Positions 54,780-62,099 of a stretch of DNA of 64,000 nucleotides are shown piece by piece; within the stretch, counting starts at the first letter, position 1, and each line of letters opens with the position of its first letter. The notes below the pieces were generated by a model. It worked only from the letters and a program-made list of their open reading frames with translations. It was not told where the DNA came from and searched no databases. Both the position numbers and the translations under genes were made by a program. This stretch comes from Synergistaceae bacterium (lineage in GTDB: Bacteria > Synergistota > Synergistia > Synergistales > Aminobacteriaceae): positions 124,001 to 188,000 of the forward strand of contig JAHDKT010000008.1 of assembly GCA_018436725.1 (NCBI GenBank), written 5' to 3'.

Positions 54780-55466
54780 TTACTGGACAATAAGAGAAAG
54801 CACGTGATAGTGAGCTGGGGTAACCGCCGTTTCCCAAGGGCGGAAGTACCCAAGGACGATTACGGTATATCCTTCTCTGAATGTCTGGAATGTCCAACGT
54901 TCCCAGCCTCCTCTGCCCGCAGGCGCAGGAGGGGGCGTTTGAGGCGACGTCCACTTGCCGGGGTTAGCTGACTCCCATTCGCTCTTTCCTGGAGTATCTT
55001 CGGATTTTTCATCAGTTTCCATAGCATTCCCGCGAAATGCAGCAACTGCGGTATCTCCCTGCTGCAAGAGAAACCATTCGTAGCCTGTCGAAGGATTTGA
55101 AGGAACACGGAGCGTATGCCGCTGTCCTTTTTGAGTCGTAGCGTACTCCAAGCTCAAGTAAAGATTACCCTTTTCAGGGAAGCGGAATCCGTCTGCGCGA
55201 ATTGAGCGATGATTATGCGGAGTGAAGCGAACCGCAAAGTCCGCACCTGGCGCAAGACCCGCTATGGAAAATTTACCTTCGCTGTTCGTTAATGCTTTCC
55301 TGTTGGTCTGGCCGTCCCAGAAATTAATCTCTATTCCGGGAACACCCTTCCCCTCTGTTGTCACCATTCCTTCGACAAACTGTGGGACAGAGCCCTCAAC
55401 ATAAGTTGCTGATGAAACGGGGAACAGGAGGGTGAATATAAGCAACGCAATTAGAGATATACGCAT
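54780..55466 (-). CDS. Exported chagasin-type (I42) cysteine-protease inhibitor with N-terminal Cna-B-like domain
   Basis: A 228-aa secreted protein. Signal peptide (residues 1-20), then a carboxypeptidase-regulatory-like beta domain (EGMVTTEGKGVPGIEINFW ... NSEGKFSIAGLAPG, about 31-110). The C-terminal half carries all three chagasin inhibitory loops in order: NPSTGY (124-129), GRGG (184-187) and RPW (209-211). Chagasins block papain-family enzymes by inserting these loops into the active cleft. The gene lies between a subtilase and a C1 peptidase in the same orientation, so the neighbouring C1 enzymes are the natural targets. The fused regulatory-like domain is unusual for this family. Confidence 0.88.
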   Translation of the reverse strand: MRISLIALLIFTLLFPVSSATYVEGSVPQFVEGMVTTEGKGVPGIEINFWDGQTNRKALTNSEGKFSIAGLAPGADFAVRFTPHNHRSIRADGFRFPEKGNLYLSLEYATTQKGQRHTLRVPSNPSTGYEWFLLQQGDTAVAAFRGNAMETDEKSEDTPGKSEWESANPGKWTSPQTPPPAPAGRGGWERWTFQTFREGYTVIVLGYFRPWETAVTPAHYHVLSLIVQ

Positions 55467-55567
55467 TTTTCTTCACCGCCTTTTTGAGATTTTCCTCCTC
55501 GAAACGGACGAGGTTCGGCAGAAGCGATAGGATTCGTTTATGGTTATTAATCGGATCAATACCGAAA

Positions 55568-57058
55568 CTACGCACCACCTCTTTTCAAAAGCATTAACAG
55601 AGGTACACTTAAAATAAGAAGCGCGGGGATAGAGGCGCCTAAGCCGACGGAGCAGCCGCCTCCGCTGCTTCCTCCTCCTGGAGTGGGTGTTACAGTTGGC
55701 GTTACGGTCGGTGTAGGAGCAGCAGCACCGATTGCTGCGCCGACGTTCAGATGACCTCCGGTCGTTACGACTGCGGCTGGTGCGACAGACAAGAGACTGG
55801 GGTTCGGTGTGACGTTGTTCAAAATTCTCGACTTGATCTGCGTAGCGCCTTCTGCGGGGTGGGCCGCTGCAATAAGCGCCGCCGCGCCGGCTACATGCGG
55901 GGATGCCATGGAGGTTCCATCGCTCCAATAATAGCCGCCGTCATAATATGTGCTCAAGATATTCGAACCGGGAGCGGCAAGGTGGACGTAGCTCGGGCTG
56001 TAATTGGAGAAGTCCGAGCGTGTTCCGTTCGATGTTATCGATGCTACTGTAATCATATTCGCGAATTGAAAGCATGCGGGGTAACAGAGCTGCCCTCTAT
56101 AGTCTGTAAAAGGGTGACCTGGATCGGAGCCCGGTCCGCCAGGATTATCCAAGTTCTGATATTCATTCCCCGCAGCTACGACGAGAACGATCCCCGCATC
56201 GGAGACCGCCTTGCAGGCTATCCCTTCCGGGTGCATCTCCGGATTGACAATGACAGGTTCCCACCCGCCAAGAGACATATTGGCCACTCGAATGTTCAAA
56301 CCGGCGTTTTTCTGCCCCAATATGTAGTTGAGCCCCTGAATGACGGTTGCGCTTGTACCTCCTTGCGGTCCGAGGACTTTGACTGCAAGCAGGCTCACCT
56401 CCCAGTTGACGCCTGCGAGAGCAATTCCGTTATTCCCGACGGCGCCTATGCTCCCTGCAACGTGCGTACCGTGTCCGTCGTCGTCCATCGGGTCGGTGTC
56501 TCCGTTGAGCGTATCAATGCCGTAATTGCCGCTGCGGTCGCGCCCCATGTTCGCGGCCAAGTCCACATGATTGTAGTTGATGCCGGTGTCGACAACAGCC
56601 ACGAAGACACCTCTGCTGCCGATGCTCGTATCCCATGCGCGAGGGGCCTCGATGTACGGCATTGCCCAAAGATTTCCATAGCTGCCGTCGTTTGGTAAGC
56701 GCGACTGTTTTTTAATGTAGTTGGGCGTCGCACCGAGCACTCCCGGCATACCCTCCAGCGAGGCAAGCAGTTGACTCGTGCTCTTCCCCTGCCCCTTCAT
56801 AAGAACGACGTTCTTGCCGGAACTTACCGCAATGGCGCTGTACGCTTGCACCGCTTCGGCGCCGATGGAGGATGCCAAGGAGTTCGCGGAAGAAGCGATG
56901 GCGGCCTCAAAACTATTTATGTCGGCTGCCGCAATGCCTTTGGGAATTTCCATGACTACAAGGACCTCTCCCTCGACGTAGTTCTGAGAGGCGCCGAAAG
57001 CCGACCCGGTACACAATAAGACCGCGAGAATCACTACGAGACTTTTCCAGCTCTTCAT
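55568..57058 (-). CDS. Exported subtilase (S8) with Synergist-CTERM tail
   Basis: A 496-aa secreted serine protease. Signal peptide (LVVILAVLLCTGSAFG); propeptide with EGEVLVVMEIPKG ... GKNVVLMKGQGKSTSQLLA; catalytic Asp in VAVVDTGINYNHVD, His in GHGTHVAGSIG, Ser in DGTSMASPHVAGAAA. Unlike its two paralogues it has no Ig-like domain; a short Thr-Pro linker leads straight to SSGGGCSVGLG, a hydrophobic helix and KR. The ATG 57058 has GGAGGT 9 nt upstream. It follows the stand-alone propeptide-like gene. Confidence 0.94.
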   Translation of the reverse strand: MKSWKSLVVILAVLLCTGSAFGASQNYVEGEVLVVMEIPKGIAAADINSFEAAIASSANSLASSIGAEAVQAYSAIAVSSGKNVVLMKGQGKSTSQLLASLEGMPGVLGATPNYIKKQSRLPNDGSYGNLWAMPYIEAPRAWDTSIGSRGVFVAVVDTGINYNHVDLAANMGRDRSGNYGIDTLNGDTDPMDDDGHGTHVAGSIGAVGNNGIALAGVNWEVSLLAVKVLGPQGGTSATVIQGLNYILGQKNAGLNIRVANMSLGGWEPVIVNPEMHPEGIACKAVSDAGIVLVVAAGNEYQNLDNPGGPGSDPGHPFTDYRGQLCYPACFQFANMITVASITSNGTRSDFSNYSPSYVHLAAPGSNILSTYYDGGYYWSDGTSMASPHVAGAAALIAAAHPAEGATQIKSRILNNVTPNPSLLSVAPAAVVTTGGHLNVGAAIGAAAPTPTVTPTVTPTPGGGSSGGGCSVGLGASIPALLILSVPLLMLLKRGGA

Positions 57059-57143
57059 TTCATGATGACCTCCGTTCCAAGCGAATTGATTACAGTCCTT
57101 TAAAAAAGTTGAGTACAGACAACGTGTGTTTTCCAATTCTAGC

Positions 57144-57590
57144 TTAGGGTTTCACGACTCCTGCTGAAGGCTTGGAGATCATCTTCTTCACCTCGTTCGG
57201 CGAAACTCCCTCGATGAAGGGATCCGAACGCATCTCTTCGAGAAGTTTTTTCCCGAACTCCGGGTCGTCGGCCGCTTTTTCGCTTCGGACGAAGAACATA
57301 CCTTTTCCGCTGGACTCCGAAATAGCGCTGAACGTATTCTGCACGATGACGCCGAACTTTGCCGCCAGGTATTCTCCCTGCATTTCCAGCATCATCGCCA
57401 CAGCTACGGTTCGATCACGTCCTGCAAGTGCGGCGACGCTCTCACGGGCTTTGAAGAGAACCAGAAACTCGCCGGGTATCGCTGTCGGTTCATCTTTTGT
57501 CACTTCGGACGAAGCGCCTGCAATCGTGCAGGTCCCCAGCGCCGCCACTATCAGAAAAAGTAAAAGTGCAGCCTGGATACTCTTGCCCAT
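57144..57590 (-). CDS. Stand-alone subtilase-propeptide-like (I9-like) exported protein
   Basis: A 148-aa secreted protein with signal peptide (ALLLFLIVAALGTCTIAG). The mature part aligns with the propeptides of the three subtilases in this cluster. GEFLVLFKARESVAALAG corresponds to GEALVVLEAP..., TFSAISESSGKGMFFVRSEK to TYAAIAARSGKNIVHIRSEG, and LEEMRSDPFIEGVSPNEV to LKAIPGVIGAWPNHV. Propeptides fold and inhibit their protease, so this reads as an inhibitor or folding aid supplied in trans. It has no catalytic domain and no CTERM tail. It is the first gene of the cluster. Confidence 0.8.
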   Translation of the reverse strand: MGKSIQAALLLFLIVAALGTCTIAGASSEVTKDEPTAIPGEFLVLFKARESVAALAGRDRTVAVAMMLEMQGEYLAAKFGVIVQNTFSAISESSGKGMFFVRSEKAADDPEFGKKLLEEMRSDPFIEGVSPNEVKKMISKPSAGVVKP

Positions 57591-57643
57591 AAATTCATCA
57601 CGCTCCTTCGTTGATAATTTGAACAGCCTTCATATTGCGGTAC

Positions 57644-57649
57644 ATGATA
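57644..57649 (-). promoter_or_regulatory. Extended -10 candidate for the peptidase-inhibitor cluster
   Basis: On the minus strand, TGC followed by TATCAT forms a TGn-extended -10 about 55 nt upstream of the first gene. No good -35 is visible. Confidence 0.4.
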
Positions 57650-57710
57650 GCACACTCTCGCTATTTTTGCATTTTCGAACAGGCGTTTCAACAAATGGAA
57701 AGAGGGCGCT

Positions 57711-59624
57711 TCACCAGCCGCCGCCGCCGCCTCCTCCTCCTCCTCCCCCTGAAAAACCGCCGCCGCCGGAGCCCGACGAGGAACCCGGAGCTACCGACGC
57801 CGATGCGATGGAGCTGGATACCGCCGACGCGACCGAGGCAATTCCCGATCCCGTGTAGAAAGACGCCAGGTTCGTTCCCGCGTACCAAGTCGGCTGGTAG
57901 TGCTGTTCCTTCAGTTTGTCTTCGAAGCGGTTGGCCCACGTCTCCGCGACATCGAGCGCGAATGCGTAGGGTAGGAGCGCTTCAAAGACTTCGGGAGTCT
58001 CCTCGGGAGGGTTGAACATCTCCAGCCTGCGCTTCTCGGCGGTCCCCATGTACATGGTCAGCCCCTCGGCCTCGGCGAGCACTTCGTTGCCCTTCGGCGT
58101 TCGGATGGTCATCAGCTCATGGAAGAGGACGATGAGCGCGGCGTTCGCCAAGGCGACCAACGGGATGAAGATCATGGCCCGTCCGAATACGGCGAAGACC
58201 GCCACGACGAGAAAAGTTGCGAAGATTCCGGGGAGAAACTTCCGGAAGAGCTTTCTTAAAAAACCCCGCCCCTCTCTGAAAGTGAGCACGGAGTGCTTCA
58301 GAAGAAAAGCGGCGGCGGCAAGCACGCCGGTCATTATCCCGCAGAGGACGCCGATCTCTTCCTGTTGGCCCAGGACGAGGAGCAGGCAGCCGAGGATCGG
58401 GATCAGGAGTGCCGAAAGCCAGAGCAGCGTGTTTTTCGAGAAGAGTTCTTTTCCGTTTTTTGAATACTGATCCTTCAGGCGACCGCGAGCCTTGCTGAGA
58501 ATACTGTGGTTCTCCTGACGGAGCAGAATTTCGTTTCTCCCGTAGCCGAAGAGCGCCGAAAAGAGCGCCTTCTCAGCTCCGGAGACCGGGCCGCTTGTCT
58601 CGGTGCGCTTCAGGGAGTACGTTCTCCCTGCAAAACGGGCGGCAAGGCCGCCGAAAAATCCCGTCGCCCCGCTGCGCTGAGCAAGCTGTTCCGGAGTCAG
58701 CTCCTCGATGACGAGGTGACCTTTGACCGCGAGATTCAGTATTTCCGCGGCGAAACATGTGTTGTCCATGCCCATTCGGCGGACGTAGCGGAGGAATCCC
58801 GGGGTTCTGCCCGGCGCCGCCGAGAAAAGCGGGATGATCGTCGGCATAGGCGGATCCTTTCCCCAGCGAAGCCAGAGGAGAACATAGACGAGGCAGAGCA
58901 GAAGCGGCAAGGCTACGAGGAAATGAAACGTGTACTTTTCAAAAAAACGGATGTGGAACGGAACCTTGGGAGGGGTGACAATTCCTTTGGGCCATGTGTA
59001 CACCACGGTCAACCCTTCTTTCGGTCCGAGGGAGGCAGTGGTTTCCACGCTGTTGTCCGGGAGGACGCGGGCATCCTGTCCTCGGGAGCCTTGCCACCCC
59101 GTGTAGAACTCCACGGAGTTGAACGGGGTATCGCCCGGTATGGAGAGGGAGAAACGGGCTTCGTCGATAAAGAAGTTCCAGCCGTTGCCCGTGACGTTCC
59201 AGTAGAGTTCGTCGTGATTTTCGAAAAAACCTACCTGGTGGGTGGTGACATAAAAAAGGGTATATGTGCGCCTGCCGAGGGGGGCAAGGCTGTCGGGGTC
59301 GCCGAGGTAGACACGGACTCCGTTGGATATCGACTCCGTTTTGTAGGGGATCTTTCGTCCGTCGAGAAGCGCGTTCACAACATCGAAGCCGACCCTCGCC
59401 TTTCGGCCCGATGGGCCTGTGTAGGTTGTCGGGAAGTCGCGGTAAATGCCCCGCCGTATCTGCCGCCCTTCGACGTTCACAGTGATGTCCTCCCGGACTT
59501 CGAGCGATGAATCGGCGTGCAGCGTCGCCCTGGAGGAGAAAAGAAGAATCTTCTCCTGCGCTCCGGCGGAGAGCGGCAGGAGAAGAAGCGTCAGGAGCGC
59601 GAGAACTCCAGCGAGGCGTTTCAT
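57711..59624 (-). CDS. DUF2207 family membrane protein
   Basis: A 637-aa protein with a signal peptide, an extracytoplasmic beta domain (SSLEVREDITVNVEG, RGIYRDFPTTY, ELYWNVTGNGWNFFIDEA), a membrane helix (FHFLVALPLLLCLVYVLLWLRWG, about residues 228-250), a cytoplasmic part, a further cluster of membrane helices (about 395-480) and a Ser/Gly-rich tail ending in a long glycine run and Trp. This matches the DUF2207 family, commonly encoded beside lemA. The function is unknown. It starts 17 nt after the lemA stop. Confidence 0.9.
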   Translation of the reverse strand: MKRLAGVLALLTLLLLPLSAGAQEKILLFSSRATLHADSSLEVREDITVNVEGRQIRRGIYRDFPTTYTGPSGRKARVGFDVVNALLDGRKIPYKTESISNGVRVYLGDPDSLAPLGRRTYTLFYVTTHQVGFFENHDELYWNVTGNGWNFFIDEARFSLSIPGDTPFNSVEFYTGWQGSRGQDARVLPDNSVETTASLGPKEGLTVVYTWPKGIVTPPKVPFHIRFFEKYTFHFLVALPLLLCLVYVLLWLRWGKDPPMPTIIPLFSAAPGRTPGFLRYVRRMGMDNTCFAAEILNLAVKGHLVIEELTPEQLAQRSGATGFFGGLAARFAGRTYSLKRTETSGPVSGAEKALFSALFGYGRNEILLRQENHSILSKARGRLKDQYSKNGKELFSKNTLLWLSALLIPILGCLLLVLGQQEEIGVLCGIMTGVLAAAAFLLKHSVLTFREGRGFLRKLFRKFLPGIFATFLVVAVFAVFGRAMIFIPLVALANAALIVLFHELMTIRTPKGNEVLAEAEGLTMYMGTAEKRRLEMFNPPEETPEVFEALLPYAFALDVAETWANRFEDKLKEQHYQPTWYAGTNLASFYTGSGIASVASAVSSSIASASVAPGSSSGSGGGGFSGGGGGGGGGGGW

Positions 59625-59641
59625 GATCGCAGCCTTAAGGG

Positions 59642-60196
59642 TTATTGAAAAGACACTTTGGGTGTCGAACGCTCTTCTTCGACGGCCTCGAAATAGTCCG
59701 CCTTCTGGTAGCCGAACTGTTTTGCCACGATCACTGCGGGGAAAGTGGCGATGGCGATGTTGTAGTCCCTGGCTGCGCCGTTGTAGTAGCGGCGGGACAT
59801 CTGGATATCGTTCTCCAGAGAGGAGAGCTGTTCCTGCAACTGCAGGAAGTTCGTGTTGGCCTTCAGTTCGGGGTACCCCTCCGCCACGGCGAAGAGCGAC
59901 TTCAGAGCGCCGGCGAGCATGTTCTCGGACTCGGCGCGTTGGGCGACCGACTTGGACTGCCCTATGGCGGACCGGGCCTCGGTGACCTTCAGAAAAACCT
60001 CTTTCTCATGCCCGGCGTACCCTTTCACTGTCTCCACGAGGTTGGGAACGAGGTCGAAGCGCCTCTTGAGCTGAACGTCGATGCCGCTCCACGCTTCATT
60101 CTTCAGGTTCACCTTTTTGATGAGACCGTTGTAGATGGCGATCCCCCAAAGTACGACAAGCACCGCAATACCGAGTATCACATAAAGAACCATCAT
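59642..60196 (-). CDS. lemA: LemA family protein
   Basis: A 184-aa protein with one N-terminal membrane helix (YVILGIAVLVVLWGIAIYNG) and a long helical domain. The family core NEAWSGIDVQLKRRFDLVPNLVETVKGYA, in two halves, is exact, as are SRRYYNGAARDYN and FPAVIVAKQFGY. It is cotranscribed with a DUF2207 gene, the usual pairing. The start has GGAGGG upstream. Confidence 0.96.
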   Translation of the reverse strand: MMVLYVILGIAVLVVLWGIAIYNGLIKKVNLKNEAWSGIDVQLKRRFDLVPNLVETVKGYAGHEKEVFLKVTEARSAIGQSKSVAQRAESENMLAGALKSLFAVAEGYPELKANTNFLQLQEQLSSLENDIQMSRRYYNGAARDYNIAIATFPAVIVAKQFGYQKADYFEAVEEERSTPKVSFQ

Positions 60197-60290
60197 CGTC
60201 TTTCCCTCCTTGGCGTAAGAAATGGACTTCTCTCCATTATTCTATCACTACTGCGGGAAAGCGCACGCCTCAACACACACAGGCGCAATG

Positions 60291-60830
60291 TTACAGAAAA
60301 CGACGGATATCTTCGAGACTCTTGCGCTTTTTCGGGGGCAGGAACTCCTCGTCTTCGGGGTACCCCATGGAAAGCATCAAGTCGATTTTGGTCGATGAGG
60401 GCAGATCGAGTTCTTTTTTAACGGCCTTTTCATTCAGCCAGCCGAACATGCAGGTTCCCAGACCGAGTTCGGCGGCCTGCAGAGAGATATGTTCGCAGGC
60501 TATGGCGATGTCCATCAGGCTGAACTGCACGCCCCGGAACATGCCGCCGAGGGCCGCGCTGTACCGCGACCGCTCCGTGAGTACGACGACGAGCACCGGC
60601 GCTGCGGCCGCGAATGCGTTCATGGAGTACATACCGCCGAAAGCGGCTTCCGCGAGCGGTTTCACCTTTTCAGGCGTTGCGGCGACGAGAAAGCTCCATG
60701 GCTGCGAATTGCAGGCGGACGGAGCAAGGCGGGCCGCTTCAAGGCACTTTTCTATAACCGGCGTCGCCACTGGAAAGGAACTGTATTTTCTCAGGCTGTA
60801 GCGTTTTCTGACAAGATCGACGAAGTCCAC
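60291..60830 (-). CDS. Nitroreductase family flavoprotein
   Basis: A 179-aa FMN-dependent NAD(P)H oxidoreductase. N-terminal RKRYSLRKYSSFPV and AARLAPSACNSQPW form the FMN site, GMFRGVQFSLMDIAIACEHISLQAAELGLGTCMFGW (two overlapping motifs) gives the dimer core, and MGYPEDE ends the fold. The substrate is unknown. The start is GTG 60830 with GGAGGAG 5 nt upstream. It is third in a run with an exported thioredoxin and CcdA. Confidence 0.9.
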   Translation of the reverse strand: MDFVDLVRKRYSLRKYSSFPVATPVIEKCLEAARLAPSACNSQPWSFLVAATPEKVKPLAEAAFGGMYSMNAFAAAAPVLVVVLTERSRYSAALGGMFRGVQFSLMDIAIACEHISLQAAELGLGTCMFGWLNEKAVKKELDLPSSTKIDLMLSMGYPEDEEFLPPKKRKSLEDIRRFL

Positions 60831-60862
60831 GGGCGCTCCTCCTTCGGAATCGGTATGCGCGG

Positions 60863-61564
60863 TCACACCGCAGGCGCATTGTACACCAGGTACGCCGCAG
60901 CCGCCAGCAGCATGAGACCGCTGATTTTGCCCAACCAGACGGTCCCTTGTCCTCCCTTGAAGACGAACCTGGAGAAGAAGTCGGTTGCGCTCCCTGCCGC
61001 GATGATCACCGCGCTGTGTCCGGCGCCGTATGCAGCTACAAGAAGGAGCGCACGGACTATATCGACGGAGGCCGTCTTCATCGCAAGCAGAATCACCGGC
61101 GCGGAATAGGCGAAGCTGCACGGTCCAAGTGCCAGCCCCGAGAGCGTTCCGAGCGCGAGGGCTCCCTTCAAACCGGTATATTTCGCCGTCGGTCCGGACG
61201 AACCCCTGAACCACGGTATCGAGACTGCGCCGAGCAGGTGGAGTCCGAACAAGAGAAAAGCGCCGGCGACGATGTAGTTCGTAAACCGGTCGATGCCGCC
61301 GAGGAAAAGTCCTGCCGAAGCGAGGAGGCCTCCCAGAAACGCGAGGTTGACGAAAACGCCCAGAGAAAAAACGAGCGATATTCCGAAGGCCGTCTTGAAA
61401 TCCGGTGCGTCGGTATTCCCGACGTATCCGACCACGAGGGGTATTGTGGCGATGCTGCATGGGCTGAGAATCATCCCGAGAACACCCCACGCGAACACCG
61501 CCGCATACGCCCACAAACTCGTCCCGTGAAATATCGAGTAAAGAGAGGAGTAAATGTCGCCCAT
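60863..61564 (-). CDS. ccdA: CcdA-type thiol-disulfide transmembrane reductase
   Basis: A 233-aa inner-membrane protein with six predicted helices that carries reducing equivalents from cytoplasmic thioredoxin to exported partners. Two membrane cysteines lie in the expected half-repeats: SPCSIATIPLVVGY (helix 1) and GPCSFAYSAPVILLA (helix 4). The ATG 61564 has GGAGGAG about 11 nt upstream. It starts 8 nt after the exported thioredoxin, which is its likely electron acceptor. Confidence 0.92.
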   Translation of the reverse strand: MGDIYSSLYSIFHGTSLWAYAAVFAWGVLGMILSPCSIATIPLVVGYVGNTDAPDFKTAFGISLVFSLGVFVNLAFLGGLLASAGLFLGGIDRFTNYIVAGAFLLFGLHLLGAVSIPWFRGSSGPTAKYTGLKGALALGTLSGLALGPCSFAYSAPVILLAMKTASVDIVRALLLVAAYGAGHSAVIIAAGSATDFFSRFVFKGGQGTVWLGKISGLMLLAAAAYLVYNAPAV

Positions 61565-61572
61565 GGATGATG

Positions 61573-61953
61573 CTACTCCTCCGCGCCCAAGTCGTAACCG
61601 CGCTCCCTCCACTCTTTCTCAAGAGCTTCAAGAGGCATGTAGCCTACTCTTTTCTCCAGCATGACCCCTTTCTCGTCAAGAAAAACGAGCGTGGGAACAT
61701 AGCGTACTTGGTAGAGACGGGCAACGTCGGGGTACTCTCTCACGTTCACTATCTGGACTTCTATCGTGTCGCCGTGCTTCTCCTTGAACTGGGCCAAAAC
61801 TTTGGCCATCTCGACGCAGGCGGGTCAGCCCGGAGACATCAGTTCCACGAGCACCGGTTTTTTGGGCGCCTCCGTTGCGCTGGATATTGAAGGAAGCATC
61901 AAGAAAACGGCAATAATCGCTGTAAGAAACAAAAAGATCCTTGAAAGACTCAT
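61573..61953 (-). CDS. Exported thioredoxin-like selenoprotein (in-frame UGA = Sec43)
   Basis: A 126-aa exported or anchored thioredoxin if the UGA at 61825-61827 is read as selenocysteine. An N-terminal hydrophobic signal (SRIFLFLTAIIAVFLMLPSISS) is followed by VLVELMSPG-Sec-PACVEMAKVLAQF, so the redox motif would be Sec-Pro-Ala-Cys. The rest is a normal thioredoxin core with cis-Pro in VRYVPTLVFLDEKG. A perfect 6-bp hairpin GGCCAA/TTGGCC with loop AGTT (61792-61807) begins 17 nt after the UGA, as expected for a bacterial SECIS. The ATG 61953 has AGGAGGG 7 nt upstream and a promoter before it. It is coupled to ccdA. The alternative is a nonsense-interrupted pseudogene. Confidence 0.85.
61792..61807 (-). 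promoter_or_regulatory. SECIS-like hairpin
   Basis: Minus-strand GGCCAA-AGTT-TTGGCC. The stem starts 17 nt after the UGA and the loop G-U is about 25 nt from it, within the usual range for bacterial SECIS elements, which carry a GU in the apical loop and bind SelB. Confidence 0.7.
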
Positions 61954-61999
61954 CTCTAATCCCTCCTAGGTGTATTTTGCTTTGATAAAACATACTGTT

Positions 62000-62029
62000 A
62001 TTGTAGTATTTAGGAGGTGTGGAAGTCAA
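62000..62029 (-). promoter_or_regulatory. Promoter of the selenothioredoxin-ccdA-nitroreductase operon
   Basis: On the minus strand, TTGACT (62029-62024), an 18-nt spacer and TACAAT (62005-62000), about 47 nt upstream of the start codon. Confidence 0.7.
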
Positions 62030-62099
62030 GCGAGGTCTCCTTTTTTTCTCCCTGTTTCTCCGGTTTTTCGGTAGAATGACTGAGAAGGGGTGTGGGACT

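Noticed and set aside
61573..61809. Thioredoxin gene starting at the internal ATG 61809
   Set aside because: This would lack the active site, first strand and export signal and has no ribosome-binding site; reading the UGA as Sec restores a normal protein with a good site.
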